Positions 55,763 through 64,000 of a DNA stretch of 64,000 nt are shown piece by piece. A program made the translations under genes and the position numbers. Source of the stretch: Loripinus fragilis (Eukaryota; Mollusca; Bivalvia; Lucinida; Lucinidae). The stretch is taken from assembly GCA_964019695.1 (NCBI GenBank), contig OZ026518.1, positions 73,109,254 through 73,173,253 of the forward strand, written 5' to 3'. Under the pieces are notes generated by a model. It searched no databases and had not been told where the DNA came from. It worked only from the letters and a program-made list of their open reading frames with translations. The stretch's first letter is position 1; every line of letters begins with the position of its first letter.

Positions 55763-55952
55763 GGATTCTTTATGTCCCAGTCAACAATCTTTCAGTTATG
55801 CCAGGACGGGTCTTATTGGGTTGAATCAGTATTAAGCAATGATGAATGTGTCTTGCTCAAGGGCACAACGCAGTGACGCTGGTGAGGCTCGAATCCGCAA
55901 CCACTCGGTTCTGAGTCAAGCACTCTATCACTGAGCCACAGCACTCCCTTGG
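55763..55952 (-). mobile_element. tRNA-derived SINE
   Basis: On the minus strand: GTGGCTCAGTGATAGAGTGC (A-box), then GTTGCGGATTCGAGCCTCAC (B-box). Next is 'GTTGTGCCCTTGAGCAAGAC', a phrase shared by SINE bodies of several animal groups, then 'CTGAAAGATTGTTGACTGGG' and 'ACATAAAGAA'. The 3' simple tail is missing. A second copy is at 51812-51960, and tail-only pieces are at 17862 and 31905. Confidence 0.85.
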
Positions 55953-56261
55953 AATGGTAGCGGTTGGTATGGAATCATAAGGGAAATATTAGCATCTATG
56001 ACGGATATCAGTCTAGTGGTACACCTTCATGCTATCGGTAATATTCGTATGAGAGTATATTTTTTTTTATTTGGTCCTGCAGCACAGTCGGAGGCAAGCC
56101 CAGTGGTTCATCTAGGGTTCGTACGTTTCATTGCGACCCTACTAAAGTCCATTATTACCTGGAGATTGGTCATGAAAACGGATATACGTTCATTCGCCAA
56201 CTTCCGCTGATTCAATAAGGGTCAGTTTCAAGTGATAGTATGTGCAACAAGTACTGTTTTA

Positions 56262-56625
56262 TACCCCTATTTCACACAGGGCCCGAATCCCACGAATTGA
56301 CAAATATTACAGCTGACATACGAGGATCATTCATTTTGGAACTAATGCCCCCGAAGCATGGATGGACCTTTTTTATAACTGTCGTGAGGGAAAATCTCGC
56401 GAATCATCACGAATCGCCGCGGATTTCTGTTAATTCGTGCCCAATTCGTGCTGCATTCGGCATATTCTCAACTTATTCGTGGTCATTTCTTTAACTTATT
56501 GCAGTATTTCCACTGAATCGTAGAACATCACGTATGGGTTGAAAAAAAATACAATTCTCCATGAATCCTAACATTTATCGATTCTTTATGATTCTGGGGA
56601 TTCGTGGTCTGTGTGGAATAGGGCA
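56262..56625. mobile_element. 364 bp TIR element flanked by TTA (short form)
   Basis: The ends TACCCCTATTTCACACAGGG and CCTGTGTGGAATAGGG are matched by the 62785-63852 element. TTA lies on both sides (56259-56261 and 56626-56628). The interior, with 'AAAATCTCGCGAATC' and 'CCAATTCGTGCTGCATTCGG' plus 'CATATTC', is shared too. A TTA target duplication fits PIF/Harbinger-type elements. Confidence 0.8.
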
Positions 56626-56802
56626 TTACCTCCTTAGCTAAGCTTGCCCAGTAAAGTGTTGGATGCCGTAATATGACGGAAAAATTGTTGACTCCCCCCT
56701 CTCGTACCCCCTCCTCTCGTCCCCCCCCCCCCGACCCTGAGGATAGGGTCAATAGGTCAAAATTCAACTTTTTCTTAACAGCAATACAAACCAACAAAGA
56801 CA

Positions 56803-57030
56803 TTTGAGCCGGGACAAGAAACTTCCAGCGATGTGGCATTTTGGCATTTTGGCACGAATAGACTCAGACGAGCCTGTGCGGCCTCCTTTTAAGCTTAGAA
56901 ACTACAAATGCTAATCGGTCAATAGCTTAACAGTCATATAATAGTTAAGCGACTAGCAAAGGCTCAGATCAGACTGCGCATATGTGCAGGCTGGTCTGAG
57001 CCTTTGTTGGTCGCACATACCAGCGGCCCA
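56803..57030. mobile_element. MITE family H2, fourth copy
   Basis: 'TTTGAGCCGGGACAAGAAAC' starts it, and AAGGCTCAGATCAGACTGCG and CAGGCTGGTCTGAGCCTTTG form the palindrome. The right end 'GGTCGCACATACCAGC' abuts repeat D copy 2. Relative to copy 4286 the palindrome is at the opposite side, so the copy is inverted. Confidence 0.75.
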
Positions 57031-57042
57031 TTTTAGTCAGGG

Positions 57043-58150
57043 CCCTTAGGGACAAAAAATAGGTCCCGTGCGAATTGTGTGCCGATTTATGGTGGCCTAT
57101 ATCAAAACCTTCAATGGAGTCTTACCTTTAATTTAAAGGTGGTCACCCATCTCAAATCCGCGTCTGAGGCTAGTTATGACGTCATAAATATGGCGACCAT
57201 AATAAGAAACTGCCCGTTAATAAAAGCTATAGTTTGTGTTGGTATGGTCATGTTTATCCAACACGACCGCTTTTTTTAAACATAATATCAATTATTTTAG
57301 TCATATGATGGTTGCATCAATGCTTTACCTGACTTTGACAATAAATTATATTTCGATAACTATATTTTGCATGCAAAATACCGTATATTTCCTATAAATA
57401 CCCAGCTTATCGGGCCACCTTTAGACTGATGGCTGAGAATGTTATTGCTCCCCCTGGGGAATTTTGCAAGCTTATCCTATACTAAAAAGGATTCCAAGCT
57501 GCGTCTTTTAATAGATGTTTGCACTATGTTCGCCGGGGCGTTAGTCTCTGACAGTCTGTTACATATGTTACCATATTAAATTTAGAAAAAAAAAGAAAAT
57601 TAAAAGTTTGAGCTACAGAAAGATTGCTTATTATTCAAATTACTCATATGGTCTGCATATTGACAATTTTAGCTACATATAAGTTCTTTTGGAGCAAAAT
57701 TACAGCTTCCTGTGGTGTTATGTACGTTACTTTAATTAGATAACCATTTAAACATGAAACTTGTGACCAATATCATTTACTTTTTAGCTGATATGTGCAT
57801 TTTCCAAAATGTTTTATTTATTTTGTACTAACAAACTCTTTTTGGTTAGAGAAAATCCAAAGTTTGCTTTTATACTTTAAATATAGTGTCTTATATGTGC
57901 AATTAAACAACCCAAAGGCTATACCCAATTTTAAGGAGCCGAATTTGGTAGGCATCATTTAAGTAAAAGTATATGAAAATAATTGCTGCTGTTGGATATC
58001 TTGCATATTTGGGATTGTCTTGCTTATATTATTAAAATTATATAATTTGCAGGTTTAACAACAAGATTGAAGCACTTGTTAAAGGTTGTAACATATGTTA
58101 CATGACATAATTAATGAGCAAGGACATTGACTTGATGTACGAGATGATAT
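57043..58150 (+). repeat. Dispersed repeat D, copy 2
   Basis: Inverted relative to 22155-23545. It starts 'GGGCCCTTAGGGACAAAAAA' (copy 1: 'GGGCCCTTAGGGACAAAAAT' on the minus strand). It keeps 'GATGGCTGAGAATGTTATTG' and 'TAGATGTTTGCACTATGTTC'. It carries the same open-frame text as copy 1. A short piece of its start recurs at 61312-61372. Confidence 0.8.
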
Positions 58151-58599
58151 TTCAGGATAAAATGAATATATTTCGCATTTTTTCCTAGCTAAAGTCTCCA
58201 GCCTCTGGTGCCTAAGTCTTAGGTATTGATGATTATTAAGCCCCTGTACCTTAGTTACAGATGTTATGAATATTTGTTTTCAATATTTCCTAATATGAAT
58301 AATTCTGAAATAAAGATACATCTAAGAGGAACATAGAAAATAATCGTTTCACATTTAAACAGTACAATTTAGTAAATATCCCTTTCTAATGTAAATATTC
58401 TAAACCAATCCTTATCCAAGTTATATACAATATCAATTATTATTTCTGCTTCTCTGGTAAAATAATTGTCCTCCTCATCACATAAAAAACGAGATAATCA
58501 TCAAACAAGATTTTGACTGCAAGCTGAGTATTGACCTGCTCCATCCCAAACTCTTTTAGATATACTCTATCGTATGTACCAATTGAAGGAGCATCGAAT

Positions 58600-59380
58600 A
58601 GGAGATGTTTGCACACTGTAAGCATGGGTGTTCGCCTGTAACAGCTTGTTACATATGTTACTTTATCAATTTGAGAAAAAGAAAATTGAAAGTTTGAGCT
58701 AGAGAAAAAAGACTTTAAAACTAGCTAATCAATGAACATTCTTATATTCTGCAAATTACTGGATGACTTTACTATATATGACAGCTGTTTACGGCTACAT
58801 GTTGTATTATGTGCATTACATGAACTTGATTATAATTTAAAAGTGGTAATTTTGGCTATCGTCATTTATTTATACGACTGCTCTGAGTCGGTTTCAAACC
58901 GTTTTAGATTATCATTATAATTTTACTCTTAATTCAATATTTCGGCCAAAGGCCATTATCAAGAAAACAGGCACTTCAATGTCAACTACAAGATGGTGGA
59001 ACAGAGACTATGTAGTTGACAGTGAAGTGCATGTTTTTCCTGATAAAGGCCTTTGGCCGAAATATTGAATTAAGAGTAAAATTATCATATGTGTTTAACA
59101 TTGTTCCCTTTGGAATATAAATGAATATCGTTTTAGATTAGGTTTAACAAACCTATACTCAATTGAAGAATACAAAAACCAAAGTTTGCTTTTCTATCTT
59201 AAATATTTTGTCTTATATGAGCTAATGCACAACCCTACTCCCAGTTTTGCAGAGGAGCAAATTTTGTTTTCGCCGCTTAAATAAGACATATATAAAACAA
59301 TTGCAGAGTGTTGATATTTTACATTTTCTTAAACAGTCTTGCTCATGTGTCATCAAGTTTCTTAGTTCAGAACACTTATT
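58600..59380 (+). repeat. Partial third copy of repeat D
   Basis: 'GCTTGTTACATATGTTACTT', 'GAAAATTGAAAGTTTGAGCT', 'CCAAAGTTTGCTTTTCTATC' and 'TTAAACAGTCTTGCTCATG' follow the same order as 57545-58030, with more divergence. The fold-back at 58917-59086 was inserted in it. Confidence 0.6.
58917..59086. mobile_element. 170 bp near-perfect fold-back element
   Basis: ATAATTTTACTCTTAATTCA and ATATTTCGGCCAAAGGCC at the left are complementary to the right arm GGCCTTTGGCCGAAATATTG with AATTAAGAGTAAAATTAT. Arms are about 75 bp with a loop near AAGATGGTGGAACAGAGAC. It sits inside the third copy of repeat D. Confidence 0.9.
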
Positions 59381-59521
59381 AAAGATGTCAATGTGGCATT
59401 GGTGATGTCACAACGGGGGCTCTGATCGAATTCCATGCACTTTCAGGTGCTGATATTAACTAGTTCAATGTCAGGAAAGAGCATTTAGCTATGCTGGAGA
59501 CTCTATTCACGAAGCATTCTT

Positions 59522-59730
59522 TCACCTCGGCTCAGTGCCCTTAGAAAGCACTGTGGCGGATGCACTAGAGTAATATATTTGTAAATTGTCCTGACTTCTT
59601 AGTTCTCGTCTGTGACGTCTAACTGTGAGTTTGTTACTTTCCCATTGGTATCCTGGGTCAGGTGTGGTACTTGATTGTATCGATTCCTGATCTCTGCCGT
59701 CTTTCTTACTTTGTATTAGCCAGTCACCGA
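59522..59730 (-). mobile_element. PLE-like end region with conserved antisense frame
   Basis: Plus-strand text 'TGATTGTATCGATTCCTGAT' with 'CTCTGCCGTCTTTCTTACTT' matches 34190-34235 and 40265-40310. The minus strand reads 'KKDGRDQESIQSSTTPDPGY' then 'QWESN', a phrase I recognise from many invertebrate gene predictions. I treat it as a repeat-derived frame, not a host gene. Confidence 0.5.
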
Positions 59731-59959
59731 TATTGTTCGACTCACTGCGTTGACGTAGTGGATATTTGGGAGGAAAAAAAGCTGAATTGCAAAAACTACC
59801 ACTTCCAAGAGCTGTCTTTCTCGAAGGTGTCAAACGTGCGCAGTACCAGTGCATCATTTGGAAAACCTCATCTGTCATTAATCCTGACAAATCAATGCCT
59901 GACAATTATGGTTAGAAGCGGGACTGTGATAAATATTGTCCCATTATGATGACATTCCC

Positions 59960-60239
59960 CATGTGCGGATCCAGAGGGGGATAGGGGGTCCGGACACCCC
60001 CCCCCTGGAAAAAAAACAAGTACGTACATGGGTTTCTAAAGAAATTAGCATTTGGACCCCCCCCCCCCCCCACCTGGAAAAAGTTTGACACCCCCCCTGG
60101 AAAATAATGGACCCCCTCTGGATCCTTGGTAAAGTATAAGTATAGTTTTCTCAGCAATTAAACCATTGGACCCCCTCTGTAAACTGTAAAATAAGCTGAG
60201 GACTAAATAAGATTGACAAAATCTCTGGATCCGCGCATG
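59960..60239. mobile_element. CATG..GGATCC family, 280 bp copy
   Basis: CATGTGCGGATCCAGAGGGG at the left and CTCTGGATCCGCGCATG at the right. The inside is G/C homopolymer-rich (C runs at 59996-60006 and 60057-60071). This is the best-preserved short member of the family that also bounds 27276-30254. Confidence 0.8.
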
Positions 60240-60466
60240 TTGCCTCCTGCCCCAAAAACCCCTCTGCAGCTGATAAAATGTAGTTGCAGCATGTCTGTAT
60301 GCGAAACATCTCGGTGTATGTACAAAGTTAACCATTTATATTGTACTGATTTGTGTTGCCGTGGAGCAGAAGAGGACTCATGTAAAATATTGCCAGTGGT
60401 CAATGCTTATGACTTTTGAACAACTTTTTCATATGGATTCAGATATTTCTTTAGCCGTATCAACAA

Positions 60467-60678
60467 GAATGCCTTATTGTCCGATTTTGACCTTTGAAGA
60501 CGATTCTACCTATAAGCATGCGAAAGATAAATCAGATTGTAACAGTTTGCTATTGGCCGTGCTGTACAATGGGTAACTTGTAGAGGGTTTATCCTTATTT
60601 CCATATCATGAACTTACTACTAAGTAGACTCTTCTAACGTTTGATCCTTCAGGGGTCAAAATCGGACTATAATGAGTT
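60467..60678. mobile_element. Small TIR element with GTCCGATTTTGACC ends
   Basis: TATTGTCCGATTTTGACCTT at the left and, on the opposite strand, TATAGTCCGATTTTGACCCC at the right, followed on both sides by TGAAG. About 210 bp. Confidence 0.6.
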
Positions 60679-60961
60679 TGTTTGATAGCAGTTTGGTTGA
60701 TAGTGTATGCAAATGATTATTACTACTATCTTTTCTTTGAGTGTAGGATAAGCAGCTACAGATAAGCCAAAAGCTTTTGAGCGTGACTCTATTTACAATA
60801 TTGATATGTTGTACTAGAAAAAAAAGGTTTTCCGGCATTTATTTACATTTACTATAATAGCTTTGACATACACATATGTTCTGCCCGGACTGGCTCATTT
60901 TACGTATTCTGCATCAATCGTTTGAAATAGAAAGACCCAAAGGTCATTGGTCAGAGGTCGT

Positions 60962-60992
<31 letters not shown>
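60962..60992. repeat. (TA)n microsatellite, ~31 bp
   Basis: Uninterrupted TA alternation. Confidence 0.9.
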
Positions 60993-60997
<5 letters not shown>

Positions 60998-61309
60998 GGA
61001 CAAAACGCATATATATGTGGTATTTGCTTATAAGGCGTCATTTCAATGACGTCATCTTTTTGTTCTGATGCAAAAACACTATGGGCGACATGTTAATTTT
61101 AATTATTAACCTCCTTAGATTAAATTTGGTGCATTTCGACTGAAATTGGCAAACAAAATGCAAGAAAGTCCTGATCGCCATAGACAACAATAGACATACC
61201 GTTTAAATTGCACTGATACAATATACGTTATTTTGATGACGTCATAATGACGTCCAGACGTGAAATTCAGATGGGTGACCAGGTGATTTTCATTAGTTAT
61301 CCCCTAAAG

Positions 61310-61372
61310 TTTGATTTGGTATAGGTCACCATAAATCGGCATCAAATTCGCACGGGAGTCCCGATCGCCCCT
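61310..61372 (-). repeat. Terminal fragment of repeat D
   Basis: 'TATAGGTCACCATAAATCGG' and 'CAAATTCGCACGGGAGTCCC' match the end of repeat D at 23475-23520. It may mark the true border of that repeat. Confidence 0.6.
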
Positions 61373-61389
61373 GACTATTTATTGGGGCA

Positions 61390-61964
61390 AAAATCATTAC
61401 GGCTGTATATCAGGACGAAATTTCATTTGTCTCATAAAGAACTTGTAATTTCTTTCATAAAGAATATGTAATAACTTTCTAAAAGAACCTGTAACCCGAA
61501 TTTTAGGCTCATAAAGCATTTGTAACCTTTCATAAAGAACCATTAACTTCGAAAAATGTTGAAATTGGCTAAAACGTATATCAGAGGAAGAATTTAAGCT
61601 TCAGATACCAAATTTATAATATAATGGTTCGTTTCCAAGCGTTTTTGGCTCGATAAAACCATGAAATATACACATATGACATTTGTTGCAACTTAGCATC
61701 TCTAGTGTAACTGGTGAATTGTTGGACAGCTAAACTGTATGATAAATGCATAGACTATCATGAAACATGCTGCTTATATGTCTATTAACAAAATTTGACT
61801 CCCAATGTCGAATATTACCATTTTCACCCCGCGTTTGGCATGAGCATAGAAACTTGTAAAGAATCATTGACCCAAAGTAAAGAACCTGTAACCCTTTTCA
61901 TAAAGCATCATTGACAACTGTCATAAAGAATCGCCCCGCACTGTGACTGAGTTAACCCCCTGTG
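61390..61964 (-). repeat. Right terminal inverted repeat and subterminal motif cluster
   Basis: The last 85 bp are the inverted partner of 49862-49945. TCATAAAG (the complement of CTTTATGA) occurs near 61434, 61455, 61510, 61530, 61907 and 61921, nearly always beside GAAC or GCAT. These are probably binding repeats for a transposase supplied in trans. Confidence 0.75.
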
Positions 61965-62330
61965 ATTAGGGGGGGGGGGGGCGGAAAACATAAACAAACA
62001 ATAACAAAACTCCTTGCCCTTCCAGGCGGAATAAAAACTTACACTTTCAGGAACAGTGGGGGTGACATTGTGCAGACGAAATTGTCACGTCGATCCCCAC
62101 AAGATTGAAACCTGTTTTAGAACATTTCCAAAATTCAAACTAACTAATGCCCCACACTTTCAATTAATGCAAAATAGGCGTAGGATAAGGGCAGGATACA
62201 GCCCGAATTCCTTTTTTAAAGCCGTAGTGGTGCATAAAACTGGGTGTGCCGTGTGTGCTATATATGCTTAGTGCGCAGGGACCGCGGCACACCGTCACAA
62301 TAACTGAAAAATCATCATCCCCACATCCCC
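61965..62330. mobile_element. Right part of the outer insert
   Basis: It starts with the second ATTAG and a run of G, and ends at 62318 just before the second CCCCACATCCCC (62319-62330). 'AACTGGGTGTGCCGTGTGTG' and 'AGGGACCGCGGCACACCGTC' form an imperfect inverted pair near the end. No domain and no poly-A. Confidence 0.55.
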
Positions 62331-62613
62331 AATGCTACATACCAAGTCCCAAGGTCACTGGCCTTCTGGTTCTGGAGAAGATTTTTTACCATATATGAGC
62401 ATGGCGGCCATCTTGGTTATGTGACCAGGACCATTTGAATAAATGTTCGTTCCCCTATCCTAAGGAGTCTCCATATGAAATTTGAGTTCAATTGGCCAAG
62501 TGGTTTCAGAGGAGAAGATGTTTGAAAATGTTGACGGACGGACGGGAAGATGGACGACGGAGTCATTGGCATACTAATAGCTCACCTCAGAGACTTCGGC
62601 TCAGGCTAGCTAT
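62331..62613. mobile_element. Tandem-core element copy B, right end
   Basis: It resumes with AATGCTACATACCAAGTCCC, exactly what follows this site in the unbroken units (46237). It ends with GACGGACGGACGGGAAGATG, 'ACTAATAGCTCACC' and 'TCGGCTCAGGCTAGCTATTA', as copy A does. Confidence 0.85.
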
Positions 62614-62784
62614 TAAAAGATGAAAAAAGACAGAAATTTTAGCGAGTTTAAAACTGGACTTTTGAATAATTTATAGAATATAGCTTTGTCTTATCTTTTA
62701 TAAAAGAAAAACTACTTAAATAGATATAATAATGATAAAAATGATAAAAATAATATTAATGAGAACTACTTTGACGGTCTCTTA

Positions 62785-63852
62785 TACCCCTATTCCACAC
62801 AGGTCCCCAATCCCACCAATTGCCACGAATTGACAAATATTTGGATTCGTGGCTGAATCGTACTCAGTTCGTGAAGATCTTAACTGATTCGCACAGTCCG
62901 TAGACAGTTCTTGAAATTCGTAGGTCTATCGGGAATTAGGCTCAAAAGTTTTGAACTGTTCAAAACTTTGGCCACGAATTCCCCGATTCGAAAAATCGTG
63001 TGTGGTTCGTACCAAATTCCTAGGGTATTCTTGGACATAGTAACTAATTCTTGGACATCGTAACTGAGTCGTAATCGATTCGGAGGCGTTTTTTGGCGTT
63101 CGTAGACACTCTTAGCTCATTCGAGGGGAATCGGGAGATTAAGCCAAGCAATAAAACCAAGGAAGATATAGTAGAAGGATTTTCCCTAAGATTAATTACC
63201 CTGTCACGCGCATGTGAGCTAGTCCTAGAAATTGAAACAGCTTTGGCAGATTCTGTAGCACAATCGGGATCAGTCAGTAGCTCCTGGCTGGTGATTTTGC
63301 CAATGGTGAACTGCCATATTTTCCCAAGTCAATGAGTCATTGCCAGGGCCTCTCGACTTTAATGTAGTTGTTTTCTTCTAGCTATATAAGTAGCTGTTTT
63401 CAACACTCAAGTTACAGGATCAATTCTACAGCTGCTTTACGAGGAACATTCATTTTCGAACTGATGCCCTTGGAGCATGTACGGGCCTTTTTTTATAACT
63501 ATCGTGAGAGAAAATCTCGCGAATCGTCGCGTATTTCTGTAAATCCGTGCCCAATTCGTGCTGCATTCGGCATATTCATAACTGATTCGTAATTGATTCC
63601 TTAACTTTCGTGCAGCATGTTCTAATGTCATTTTGCTAATCGTAATGAATTCTTGCGCAATTCCAGCCAAATTGAGACGATTCCCCAGAATATTCGTAAC
63701 GACATCGTATCTGAATCGGGACTGACTCGTAGAACACCACGATTGGAGAATTTTTTTTAATGAAACTTCATGAATCCCCCCCCCCCCCCCGAATCAATAA
63801 AAACCAATTCGTGGCGATTCGCGCGATTCGTGGCCTGTGTGGAATAGGGGTA
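62785..63852. mobile_element. 1,068 bp TIR element flanked by TTA (long form)
   Basis: The ends TACCCCTATTCCACACAGGT and CCTGTGTGGAATAGGGGTA are flanked by TTA at 62782-62784 and 63853-63855. The 3' third aligns with 56262-56625. The extra interior is AT-rich with frequent ATTCG/CGAAT. The 80-residue frame at 63093-63335 has no recognisable domain. It is probably a non-autonomous PIF/Harbinger-like element. Confidence 0.8.
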
Positions 63853-64000
63853 TTAGTGAATTGTGTTTGCCATCTCAGAAAAACAAAAGTTCTGCATACA
63901 ATATCAGCTACAAACATAATGTAAAATATATTTCGAAAAATTTGTTTTGGCTTCAATGGGTTAATGGCACTTTAAAGTCAAGAAGACATCTTATTTTTTT
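63853..64000. other. Window end, nothing recognised
   Basis: Short AT-rich tail with no feature. Confidence 0.4.

Larger units (their letters stand above)
49862..61964. mobile_element. 12.1 kb TIR element, no transposase found
   Basis: The left end is CACAGGGGGTTAACTCAGTC and ACAGTGCGGGGTGATTCTTT, followed by ATGACAGTTGTCAATGATGC. The right end is the reverse complement for about 80 bp, with one substitution and one extra A. ATTAG flanks both sides (49857-49861 and 61965-61969), a 5 bp target duplication. Each end carries about six copies of CTTTATGA within 550-700 bp. All open frames inside are short and overlap recognisable repeats, so no transposase is encoded. The interior is a collection of MITEs, SINEs and relics listed separately. 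Confidence 0.75.

Noticed and set aside
56528..56839. 103-residue minus-strand frame
   Set aside because: It spans the border of two MITEs and a C-rich run; no domain.
49862..61964. Polinton/Maverick (12-20 kb, TIRs)
   Set aside because: Those have 6 bp duplications and encode polymerase B, integrase and capsid genes; none is present here and the duplication is 5 bp.

Overview
This 64 kb window is eukaryotic, AT-rich and almost entirely non-coding. It is most likely from a bivalve mollusc. The reasons are the dense mix of short palindromic MITE families, tRNA-derived SINEs, tandem blocks that alternate 'AGGTCAAGGTCAACC' with 'ACCATATATGGGC', strings of 'GACGGACGGACGG', and LINE and retroelement remnants of types common in bivalves. 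The composition and hairpin families would suit a dreissenid-like genome, but no species can be fixed from sequence alone. There is no bacterial-style gene organisation and no rRNA, ordinary tRNA gene or CRISPR array.

The only convincing host gene sequence is the last coding exon of a secreted leucine-rich-repeat protein (23719-25065, +), preceded by a clear 3' splice site. Everything else with coding capacity is mobile. A long LINE on the minus strand (about 6.06-14.0 kb) has a 745-residue ORF1 and an endonuclease/reverse-transcriptase ORF2. It is broken by three frameshifts and by a 1.97 kb insertion. Smaller remnants are a PLE-like reverse transcriptase (21.4-22.1 kb and 40.5-40.7 kb), a LINE reverse-transcriptase relic (31.3-31.7 kb) and a Gypsy-like gag relic (36.6-37.3 kb).

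Layout. 0-6 kb: repeat fragments and hairpin MITEs. 6-14 kb: the LINE. 14-20 kb: tandem repeats and TIR elements. 20-23.6 kb: PLE-like relic and a repeat inverted relative to a copy at 57-58 kb. 23.7-25.1 kb: the LRR exon. 25-30.3 kb: nested repeats in an element with CATGCGCGGATCC ends. 30-34.3 kb: retroelement relics, MITEs and a 137 bp (AT)n. 35.1-36.4 kb: a 28 bp minisatellite. 36.5-44.2 kb: relics, MITEs and long unassigned spacers. 44.29-62.61 kb: one large nested structure.

That nested structure is the most unusual part. A tandemly organised bivalve repeat (44287-47275, continuing at 62331-62613) is split by about 15 kb of inserted DNA flanked by a 12 bp direct repeat, CCCCACATCCCC. 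Inside that insert is a second, 12.1 kb unit (49862-61964). It has about 80 bp near-identical terminal inverted repeats beginning CACAGGGGGTTAAC, a 5 bp target duplication ATTAG and clusters of a CTTTATGA motif at both ends. It has no recognisable transposase. Its interior holds at least a dozen other small elements.
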